Shown here in pieces: positions 1-4,077 of a stretch of 5,709 bases of DNA. This DNA comes from Methanoregula sp. (GTDB taxonomy: Archaea > Halobacteriota > Methanomicrobia > Methanomicrobiales > Methanospirillaceae). Numbering within the stretch: the first letter of the stretch is position 1; each line of letters starts with the position of its first letter. Where the stretch lies: the NCBI GenBank assembly GCA_003157895.1, contig PMKW01000125.1, positions 1 to 5,709 of the forward strand, given 5' to 3'. Position numbers and translations under genes: made by a program. Below the pieces are notes generated by a model. It was not told the origin of the DNA, ran no database searches, and saw only the letters and a list, made by a program, of their open reading frames with translations.

Positions 1-409
1 GGTTCTGCCCGGCGGTCGAGACGAAGAGCCCTTTGTGGCGTTTGATGTGGTCATCGGTGAAACAGAGGGTTTTGAAGATAAATTTCCGCGCCCAGAGATA
101 CTGCCCGCGGTCAATAAATCCCTTGAGTTCCGCAGTGATCCCCATTGTGTATATGGGAGAAGCAATGGCAAGGCAGTCGCACTTCAGGACCTTTTCGAAC
201 AGGGCGATCGCATCGTCTTTCACCACGCAATCGCCGGTCTTATGGCAGGCGTTGCAGCCCCGGCAGGGTGAATAATCAAGATCCTTAAGAATAACTTTCT
301 CGATTTCGGCGCCGGCCGCTTTCGCACCGTCAAGGAAACTGTCCAGTAAAGACTCCGTGTTGCCGTGCCGGTGCGGGCTTCCCGATATCCCAAGAACGCT
401 GATAGTCAT
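1..409 (-). CDS. Isf-type iron-sulfur flavoprotein (NADPH-dependent FMN reductase family), C-terminus beyond window
   Basis: The first 136 residues are visible; the rest lies left of position 1. The protein starts MTISVLGISGSPHRHGNTES, the flavodoxin-like beta1 strand plus the loop that binds the FMN phosphate. It is followed by Cys49-x2-Cys52-x2-Cys55-x5-Cys61, which fits the compact CX2CX2CX4-7C motif that binds the [4Fe-4S] cluster in Isf of Methanosarcina. Residues 84-92 (SPIYTMGIT) and 131-136 (STAGQN) are further flavin-side loops of the fold. Family knowledge: Isf moves electrons from ferredoxin through the cluster to FMN and can reduce O2 and H2O2; the physiological acceptor here is inferred. 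The start is set by a GAGGGAG site 1 nt upstream of the ATG region that overlaps the TGA stop of the preceding flavoprotein gene, leaving only 6 nt between the genes. The two are surely co-transcribed and probably translationally coupled. Confidence 0.88.
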   Translation of the reverse strand, partial: MTISVLGISGSPHRHGNTESLLDSFLDGAKAAGAEIEKVILKDLDYSPCRGCNACHKTGDCVVKDDAIALFEKVLKCDCLAIASPIYTMGITAELKGFIDRGQYLWARKFIFKTLCFTDDHIKRHKGLFVSTAGQN

Positions 410-418
410 GCTCCCTCA
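410..418 (-). promoter_or_regulatory. Shine-Dalgarno overlapping an upstream stop codon (translational coupling)
   Basis: On the minus strand the sequence TGAGGGAGC sits directly before the ATG at 407-409. Its first three bases are the stop of the upstream flavoprotein gene and GAGGGAG is a strong ribosome binding site. A ribosome ending the first gene covers the start of the second, so the two proteins are probably made in a linked ratio. Confidence 0.75.
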
Positions 419-1030
419 GGCTGCCAGCCTTTTTTTGATTTCGGCGATGACGGTCGCCCCGAGTTTCTCTGCATCGGCTTTCGCGGTCGGGTGGTTCAGG
501 ATTGCACCCTTCTCATCTACGTGGTTGACCATCAGGTAACTGATATCCTTGTCCTTTACTTCGATCACGTTATAGAAACATTTTACCGAGGGGATCGCAG
601 CATCAAAGACATAACTCCAGTTCTGCCCGGCCGTCGAGAGGAAAACGCCCAGCCGTTTGCCCTTCCGCTCCACGGGTACGACCGGGAGCTTCAGCACGTA
701 CTTCCGGGAGGTGAAGACCTGCGCCCGGTCGATCAGCATCTTTGCCTGTGCCGCAATACCCATACAGAAGATCGGGGCTGCAAGGACAATGATATCTGCT
801 TCGATGATCTTGTCATGGACACTATCCATGCCGTCCCGCTGCACGCACTTGTTGAGTTTCTGGCAGGCATTACAACCTTTGCAGGGATTGATGTTTGCCT
901 CGGTCAGGGGGATCTTTTCAATAAGAACATCAGGATCCTTTGCCATGGCTGCAAGCACCCAGTCAAGCAGCGTCTCCGAATTCCCGTTCCGCCGCGGGCT
1001 GCCGGCAAACGCGAGGACCTTGATTGGCAT
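416..1030 (-). CDS. Isf-type iron-sulfur flavoprotein (NADPH-dependent FMN reductase family)
   Basis: A complete 204-residue protein of the usual length for small flavodoxin-fold flavoproteins. The N-terminal AGSPRRNGNSET (9-20) is the FMN phosphate loop. Cys50-x2-Cys53-x2-Cys56-x5-Cys62 is an intact Isf-type [4Fe-4S] motif. Residues 85-92 (APIFCMGI) and STAGQN near 133-138 match the flavin-binding loops of the downstream copy. The two proteins share motif spacing throughout, so they look like an old tandem duplication, or subunits that could form heterodimers (inference; Isf is known as a homodimer or higher oligomer). A likely role is electron transfer from ferredoxin to O2, peroxide or another acceptor. 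The stop overlaps the ribosome site of the next gene. No clear TATA box or strong Shine-Dalgarno is visible before the ATG at 1028-1030, so how it is transcribed is uncertain. Confidence 0.9.
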   Translation of the reverse strand: MPIKVLAFAGSPRRNGNSETLLDWVLAAMAKDPDVLIEKIPLTEANINPCKGCNACQKLNKCVQRDGMDSVHDKIIEADIIVLAAPIFCMGIAAQAKMLIDRAQVFTSRKYVLKLPVVPVERKGKRLGVFLSTAGQNWSYVFDAAIPSVKCFYNVIEVKDKDISYLMVNHVDEKGAILNHPTAKADAEKLGATVIAEIKKRLAA

Positions 1031-1247
1031 GACCGGGATCTTTGTTATGCCTCATGAAAAAGGATTTGTTCATACCCCAGCACCTGGTGGGGAGCATCAT
1101 ATCCTGCCCATGGACGATGTACATTCGTTGCGGATGCCCGTATCCCCTGCCCCCCGGGCGAACCCCCCCCGCGTCGATCGAGATCTCCCCCTCTCCCGAT
1201 GACAAAATCCGCAACTCTTATGGAATAACGGTTCGCAATATCCATGG
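1031..1247. other. intergenic stretch without a supportable gene; competing short frames
   Basis: This GC-rich stretch precedes the tandem flavoprotein genes. Two minus-strand frames cross it: one from an ATG at 1243-1245 (MDIANRYSIRVADFVIG...) and one whose codon use looks gene-like around 1050-1190 (containing MYIVHGQDMMLP) but which overlaps the start of the next gene in another frame. A run of eight C at 1163-1170 and further C-rich runs separate the better-looking halves. A decayed or frameshifted small gene is therefore possible, but neither translation resembles a family I recognise. No tRNA, clear promoter or terminator is visible here. Confidence 0.4.
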
Positions 1248-1394
1248 ATGAATTCTTCCGGCACCGGAAATAAGCAGGCGGGCTTTGGCCTCCTGATCTT
1301 TTCTATATCGCTTGCTATGGTAACACGGGAAGAGATCCACCCGGACTATCTCAACCAGCCGGCGGGCGATGAGCCTCTGGCCGGTATAATCTGA
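1248..1394 (+). CDS. possible small membrane protein (48 aa), unknown
   Basis: I do not recognise this frame. It would encode MNSSGTGNKQ, then a hydrophobic stretch AGFGLLIFSISLAMV (residues 11-25), then a polar, mostly acidic tail TREEIHPDYLNQPAGDEPLA ending GII. About two thirds of third codon positions in the main part are G or C, and the composition is that of a plausible single-pass protein rather than the arginine-rich type usual for shadow frames. Against it: there is no Shine-Dalgarno before the ATG, and a 79-codon frame lies on the opposite strand (1218-1457). A second ATG at residue 24 (position 1317) has TTCTATATCG about 10 nt upstream, which is too close to serve as its TATA box. 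A run of seven T at 1412-1418 lies 18 nt past the stop and could end a transcript. Confidence 0.28.
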   Translation: MNSSGTGNKQAGFGLLIFSISLAMVTREEIHPDYLNQPAGDEPLAGII

Positions 1395-1528
1395 GCCGGG
1401 TATTGCCTGACTCCTTTTTTTATATCGTCGACTCTGCAGAACTATGCCGTGATACATGTCGATCCTGTGGCATTGCTATTTCTAACAACCAGCCGGTCTT
1501 GCAACCCTGCTGTGAATGGAATAACTCC
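1395..1528. other. intergenic, no gene seen; T-run followed by TATA-like sequence
   Basis: No frame here resembles a known protein. On the plus strand CCTTTTTTTATATCG (1411-1425) combines a T-run, which could terminate the small frame before it, with a TATA-like core. A promoter at this point would have no evident plus-strand gene to serve, since the next gene to the right is on the opposite strand. Confidence 0.35.
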
Positions 1529-1566
1529 AAAAAAAAAAAAGAATTACCCGGTATATACACCTGGGT
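1529..1566 (-). terminator. hairpin plus 12-T terminator of the peroxiredoxin operon
   Basis: Read on the minus strand, an ACCC-A-GGT / ACC-GGGT hairpin (1546-1566; seven pairs with one bulged A and the loop GTATAT) begins 3 nt after the peroxiredoxin stop. It is followed by AATTC and an uninterrupted run of 12 T (1529-1540). Archaeal RNA polymerase stops at T-runs of this kind; the hairpin makes the site strong. Confidence 0.78.
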
Positions 1567-1569
1567 TTC

Positions 1570-2214
1570 TCAAACCTTTTTGAAGCAAAGGTACCAGTCC
1601 TTGCACTCGTACCCTTCGCTTAAGCGCTTCTCCATCTCGACAGCGGTCTTCGGCGGCGGGATGACAACCTTGTCTCCCGGCTGCCAGTTTGCAGGTGTTG
1701 ATACCTTATTCCTGTCTGTTGTCTGGAGCGCTTTTACAAGCCGGATGATCTCGGGCATGAACCGCCCGTTCTGCAGCGGGTAGTAGATCATCGCCCGCAT
1801 GATTCCCTTGTCATCGATAAAGAACACGCACCTGACCGCCGCGGTTGAACTCTGTGCCGGGTGGATCATGCCGTACTTCGCTGCCACTTTCATGTTCAGG
1901 TCGGCAATGACCGGGAACGGGATGGTGACCCCCATCTTTTCCCTGATGTTCCGGATCCAGGCAAGGTGTGCTGATATACTGTCAACGGAAAGCCCGATCA
2001 GTTTCACGTTCAGTGCCGAAAGTTCGTCGTGAATGGCGGCAAACGCCATAAATTCTGTCGTGCAGACCGGCGTGAAATCAGCAGGGTGGGAAAACAGCAC
2101 CACCCATTTTCCCTTCTGGTCAGAGAGTTTCATCGGACCCTGCGTGGTCTCCGCTTCAAAGTCCGGCGCAGGCTCTCCCAGCGCCGGAAAACCTGTACAT
2201 ATTTCTTCTGTCAT
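1570..2214 (-). CDS. peroxiredoxin, archaeal Prx6-type (thioredoxin-fold peroxidase)
   Basis: This 214-residue protein reduces H2O2 and organic hydroperoxides with a cysteine thiolate in the cytoplasm. The active site is P44-ADF-T48-P-V-C51 (FSHPADFTPVCTTE), with Cys51 peroxidatic, Pro44 and Thr48 in place, and Arg128 as the conserved partner. The C-terminal GYECKDWYLC puts Cys204 and Cys210 six residues apart near the end. This is the layout of the Aeropyrum pernix enzyme (Cys50, Cys207, Cys213), where one acts as resolving cysteine. YYPLQNGR (near 145-152) and the long C-terminal arm (about 170-214) are typical of the Prx6 group. Extra cysteines are Cys6 and Cys129. The start is set by GGGGGAG (2223-2229), 8 nt before the ATG. 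It is the last gene of the set, 21 nt behind the AhpD-like gene, and is followed by a strong terminator. Confidence 0.96.
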   Translation of the reverse strand: MTEEICTGFPALGEPAPDFEAETTQGPMKLSDQKGKWVVLFSHPADFTPVCTTEFMAFAAIHDELSALNVKLIGLSVDSISAHLAWIRNIREKMGVTIPFPVIADLNMKVAAKYGMIHPAQSSTAAVRCVFFIDDKGIMRAMIYYPLQNGRFMPEIIRLVKALQTTDRNKVSTPANWQPGDKVVIPPPKTAVEMEKRLSEGYECKDWYLCFKKV

Positions 2215-2235
2215 GGGATATTCTCCCCCATACGT

Positions 2236-2640
2236 TTACTTCATCACTTCATCGAGCTGGGCCTTGCCGTACACATATGCCGGCATCCCGGAGAGCAGGA
2301 ACGTGACGCGGAGCGCCTCTTCGACCTCTCCCTTGGTGATCCCGAGGTTTTTTGCACCGGCCAGCTGTGCCCGGACCGCGTGCTGGTCACGCAGGGCGGC
2401 TGCTATCGCAATCGCGATCAGTTTCTTGGTCTTCTTCGAGATCTTGCCATCGTCCCAGATATGCTCCTCGAACCTCATCACGAGGCTGAACATCTCGGGT
2501 TCCTTCGTGGTAAGCTCCCTGAAGAACTTCGGCACTTTGCCGATCTTCTTCTCAAGGCTCTTGATCTGTCTTGCTGCACCTGTTTTAACAGCCGGCTTCT
2601 TTGCCGGTGCTTTTTTGGTTACTGGTTTTTTAACTGCCAT
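2236..2640 (-). CDS. carboxymuconolactone decarboxylase (AhpD-like) family protein without cysteines, with Lys/Ala/Pro-rich N-terminal tail
   Basis: The protein has 134 residues. About 25-134 form an all-helical CMD/AhpD-type domain, recognisable by KVPKFFRELTTKEPEMFSLV, the helix KTKKLIAIAIAAALRDQH (70-87) and VRAQLAGAKNLGITKGEVEEAL (89-110, the usual post-active-site helix and turn). In redox-active AhpD-like members this segment carries C-x2-C-x3-H. Here no cysteine exists anywhere in the protein, although His87 is present, so a disulfide-based peroxidase or reductase role is excluded. Residues 1-24 are a basic tail with a five-residue period (KKPVT, KKAPA, KKPAV, then K), like histone H1 tails, suggesting nucleic-acid or acidic-surface binding (inference). 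The gene starts 4 nt after the desulforedoxin stop, and GGAG within the end of that gene can serve as ribosome site. Its partner is probably the peroxiredoxin encoded next. Confidence 0.85.
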   Translation of the reverse strand: MAVKKPVTKKAPAKKPAVKTGAARQIKSLEKKIGKVPKFFRELTTKEPEMFSLVMRFEEHIWDDGKISKKTKKLIAIAIAAALRDQHAVRAQLAGAKNLGITKGEVEEALRVTFLLSGMPAYVYGKAQLDEVMK

Positions 2641-2644
2641 ACTT

Positions 2645-2770
2645 TCACTTCTCCAATACCATGGGTTCGCCGCAGCAGATCAGTTCTCCGCCGCCGGCCT
2701 CTTTTACCACAACAACGTTACCGCAGATCTCGCATTTGAAGATCTGCCCTTCTTTTAATACATTCACCAT
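2645..2770 (-). CDS. stand-alone desulforedoxin-type FeCys4 protein (41 aa)
   Basis: A short gene encoding 41 residues. KCEICGN (12-18) and LICCGEPM (30-37) supply Cys13-x2-Cys16 and the adjacent pair Cys32-Cys33. The spacing is the same as the four iron ligands of Desulfovibrio gigas desulforedoxin (9, 12, 28, 29) and the N-terminal domain of desulfoferrodoxin. The glycine-rich turn EAGGGEL (24-30) before the CC pair is also typical. Such proteins bind one Fe in a distorted Cys4 site and dimerise. No superoxide-reductase catalytic domain follows, so it is presumably an electron carrier or regulator rather than a superoxide reductase. The ATG at 2768-2770 is preceded by GGGAGGG with 6-nt spacing, one of the strongest ribosome sites in the window. 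An ATG 5 nt further upstream is out of frame. Confidence 0.9.
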   Translation of the reverse strand: MVNVLKEGQIFKCEICGNVVVVKEAGGGELICCGEPMVLEK

Positions 2771-2776
2771 TTCATA

Positions 2777-2783
2777 CCCTCCC
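2777..2783 (-). promoter_or_regulatory. strong Shine-Dalgarno of the desulforedoxin gene
   Basis: GGGAGGG on the minus strand, 6 nt before the ATG at 2768-2770. It decides between this start and an out-of-frame ATG that lies between the two. The 3' arm of the predicted leader stem ends 2 nt before it. Confidence 0.8.
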
Positions 2784-2785
2784 GG

Positions 2786-2856
2786 GGTGCCGGAAAATCC
2801 TGGCTGTGAACGCCCTGATGCCTGTGTTACAGGAATATCTGATGGCGTTCGGCACC
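2786..2856 (-). promoter_or_regulatory. structured RNA leader before the desulforedoxin gene
   Basis: Read as RNA from the minus strand, GGUGCC-GAACGCC (2844-2856) is an unbroken 13-nt arm. It pairs with GGCGUUC (2808-2814) and GGCACC (2786-2791), which are separated by a 16-nt bulge. Inside, CCUGU-AAC-ACAGG (2821-2833) forms an apical hairpin, with an asymmetric internal loop of 10 and 6 nt between the helices. The element fills most of the gap between the zinc-ribbon gene and the desulforedoxin gene and ends 2 nt before the GGGAGGG site, so folding could affect ribosome access, transcript stability or processing. It matches no riboswitch class that I recognise. The pairing is read from sequence only; no energy was computed. 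Confidence 0.5.
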
Positions 2857-2899
2857 AGTGTTCATCTGGCGGTACGCTCGCGTCAGGAAAAATGGAGAA

Positions 2900-3130
2900 T
2901 TACATGTTGCTTTTGCCGCGTTTTGGCGGATTCTTGGCATCAGCCGGCGTTTTGATATCCGGCCGGATGTGCGTCATCGGGAAACACTGGTATTCTTCAC
3001 AGGAACATGAGGGGCATTTCCGGAGGTCCTGTTCGCTCTTGTCGAGCGTCAGTTCCTTCCCGCAGTCAAGGCACACGTATTTGCCGGGGCCGACTTTCTG
3101 TCCTGCACTGTAGGTTTTCTGTTCGGGCAT
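2900..3130 (-). CDS. zinc-ribbon / rubredoxin-like small protein (76 aa)
   Basis: A 76-residue protein with VGPGKYVCLDCGKEL (13-27) and KCPSCSCEEYQC (38-49). Cys20-x2-Cys23 and Cys39-x2-Cys42 form a zinc ribbon or rubredoxin-like knuckle pair, with extra Cys44 and Cys49. The pattern G-x-Y-x-C-x2-C-G-K followed by C-P-x-C resembles small zinc-ribbon proteins of the DUF1451 kind (family assignment tentative). The C-terminal tail (KTPADAKNPPKRGKSNM) is basic and probably disordered. An upstream in-frame ATG at 3149-3151 would add seven residues. The TATA box at 3161-3170 puts transcription start near 3141, downstream of that ATG, so the ATG at 3128-3130 with GGTG 6 nt before it is preferred. It is the first gene before the desulforedoxin, AhpD-like and peroxiredoxin genes. 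Its job is unknown; metal-site or electron-transfer roles are plausible. Confidence 0.82.
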   Translation of the reverse strand: MPEQKTYSAGQKVGPGKYVCLDCGKELTLDKSEQDLRKCPSCSCEEYQCFPMTHIRPDIKTPADAKNPPKRGKSNM

Positions 3131-3160
3131 TCGTAACACCAAAACTCTCATTCACGTGAA

Positions 3161-3170
3161 AGATATATAT
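3161..3170 (-). promoter_or_regulatory. TATA box of the zinc-ribbon gene (redox gene set)
   Basis: ATATATATCT on the minus strand, centred about 36 nt before the chosen ATG. This is right for an archaeal promoter giving a leader of roughly 10 nt that contains GGTG. The core is palindromic, so it could also load factors facing right, but the plus-strand flavoprotein has its own better-placed TATA box. Confidence 0.6.
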
Positions 3171-3236
3171 GGGTTGTGTTCGTGCCACTCCCGGGACTCA
3201 CGGCAACGGGGTGGCATTGTCTATCCAGTCTGCACT

Positions 3237-3249
3237 CCAAAACTATATT
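3237..3249 (+). promoter_or_regulatory. BRE/TATA promoter of the divergent flavoprotein gene
   Basis: CCAAAA followed by CTATATT lies about 28 nt before the ATG at 3274. Transcription would start around 3270, giving an almost leaderless message. This supports the ATG at 3274 over any upstream start in the same frame. Confidence 0.6.
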
Positions 3250-3273
3250 GCGTCTTTTTTCAAATGGTGTAGT

Positions 3274-3867
3274 ATGACCAGCAAGGTGATCGGTCTTCTG
3301 GGCAGCCCCCTTCCTGAAGGGAACACGGCGATCCTGCTGGACCATGCTCTCAGGGGAGCCGCGGATGCCGGCTGCACGGTCGAGAAGATCATTGTCAATA
3401 ATCTGGATTTCCAGGCATGCATGGAGATGATGTTCTGCCGGGAGCACGAGACCTGCATCGTGGATGACGACATGCAGCAGATGTTCGTAAAGATCCGCGA
3501 CGCTGACAGCATCATCATTGCGACCCCCGTCATGACCATGGGAATCCCCGGCAGGCTCAAGTCGTTCATGGACCGGTTCCAGGTTTTCTTCATGGCCAAG
3601 TACATGCGGAACCAGCCGCTTGTTACCCCGGAAAAGAAAAAGGTGCGACGCGGGCTCTTCATCTGCATCTCCGGCATGAAGGTCCCCGAAGTTTTTGTCG
3701 GGGCGAAACTGACGGCAAAGACGTTCTTTGATATTATCGACTGCCCGTACAGGGACGAGCTTTTGATCAGCGACATGGATACTATCCGCGATGTCCGGAC
3801 CCGGCAGGATTTTCTCGATGCGGCCTATGCCCGGGGACGGGTACTGGGAGAAGCGCTCACGAAGTGA
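3274..3867 (+). CDS. Isf-like flavoprotein with altered cluster motif (NADPH-dependent FMN reductase family)
   Basis: A 197-residue flavodoxin-fold protein. LLGSPLPEGNTAILL (8-22) is the FMN phosphate loop, ATPVMTMGIPGRLKSFMDRF (near 84-103) is the second flavin loop and following helix, and GLFICISGMK lies where the other two copies have the STAGQN loop. The cluster segment aligns residue by residue with the two copies at the left of the window: Cys49, Cys55 and Cys61 are kept, but the second cysteine is Met52. Three ligands could hold a [3Fe-4S] or an open-site [4Fe-4S] cluster, or there may be no cluster (inference). The frame extends upstream to an ATG at 3169, but that extension would lie upstream of the TATA box and has no family resemblance, so 3274 is used. 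The gene is transcribed away from the redox gene set and probably works with it in oxygen or peroxide defence. Confidence 0.87.
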   Translation: MTSKVIGLLGSPLPEGNTAILLDHALRGAADAGCTVEKIIVNNLDFQACMEMMFCREHETCIVDDDMQQMFVKIRDADSIIIATPVMTMGIPGRLKSFMDRFQVFFMAKYMRNQPLVTPEKKKVRRGLFICISGMKVPEVFVGAKLTAKTFFDIIDCPYRDELLISDMDTIRDVRTRQDFLDAAYARGRVLGEALTK

Positions 3868-3899
3868 ACGCTGCCGGTGCCTGATGAGCAGGTGTAAAA

Positions 3900-4051
3900 G
3901 GCTCTGTAGAAATCCACGATACTAGATCCGAATAAAGATCGCGAGAATAATTTTCGAGGGGGTGTAAATGATCGATTTGATTTTGCGTTCTTTGACCCGT
4001 GCTTGGAAGTACCGTGCTTTCAGAGCTTCCCCGAACTTTTTCTGCAGGGCC
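3900..4051 (-). mobile_element. 152-bp insertion-sequence remnant (MITE-like) with 13-bp terminal inverted repeats
   Basis: GGCTCTGTAGAAA at 3900-3912 and the reverse complement of 4039-4051, GGCCCTGCAGAAA, agree at 11 of 13 positions and form the two ends. The interior on the minus strand is the C-terminal end of a transposase whose stop lies 9 nt inside the right-hand terminal repeat, as in complete small insertion sequences. Most of the transposase is gone, so the element is not autonomous. No exact target-site duplication is visible in the flanks (left TGTAAAA, right TAAGTTT), which suggests an old or rearranged insertion. The family cannot be named with certainty; IS5/IS4-like DDE elements of methanogens are the nearest fit from memory. 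Confidence 0.62.
3922..4050 (-). pseudogene. transposase C-terminal fragment (42 codons)
   Basis: Between an upstream TAG at 4051-4053 and a TAG at 3922-3924 the minus strand reads ALQKKFGEALKARYFQARVK, then ERKIKSIIYTPSKIILAIFI and RI. The pattern FGE-x-L-(R/K)-A-R-x-F-x2-(Q/R)-V-K-E followed by a hydrophobic helix is what I know from the C-terminus of DDE transposases common in methanogens. There is no start codon and the catalytic DDE region is absent. The first four codons coincide with the terminal repeat, so the left end and the C-terminus appear to have been joined by a large internal deletion. Confidence 0.6.
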
Positions 4052-4077
4052 TAAGTTTAATTATATCACTTCTCTTG

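Noticed and set aside
365..1057. A 230-codon plus-strand frame.
   Set aside because: It is the antisense shadow of the intact flavoprotein gene at 416-1030, whose motifs are clear.
1218..1457. A 79-codon minus-strand frame in the gene-poor gap.
   Set aside because: It is arginine-rich as shadow frames tend to be, with no recognisable motif or clear ribosome site; not strong enough to list.
2029..2758. Two plus-strand frames of 236 and 241 codons.
   Set aside because: Both are antisense to the peroxiredoxin, AhpD-like and desulforedoxin genes, which have recognisable motifs and ribosome sites.
2815..2846. Two CTGATG copies on the plus strand, hinting at a C/D-box or kink-turn RNA or a fluoride riboswitch.
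   Set aside because: The boxes do not fit RUGAUGA/CUGA arrangements, the other conserved parts of the fluoride riboswitch are absent, and no plus-strand gene follows; the minus-strand leader reading is simpler.
3131..3151. A seven-residue upstream start (MRVLVLR) for the zinc-ribbon protein.
   Set aside because: It lies only about 15 nt past the centre of the TATA box, so upstream of the expected transcription start; the inner ATG has GGTG at proper spacing.
3169..3273. An N-terminal extension of the third flavoprotein to an ATG at 3169.
   Set aside because: The extension includes the BRE/TATA promoter, has no family resemblance, and the flavodoxin fold begins at the ATG at 3274.
3968..4054. 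A 28-codon plus-strand frame (MIDLILRSLTRAWK...) behind a strong GAGGGGGTG site.
   Set aside because: It is antisense to the transposase fragment and lies wholly inside the element remnant; the transposase reading explains the sequence better.
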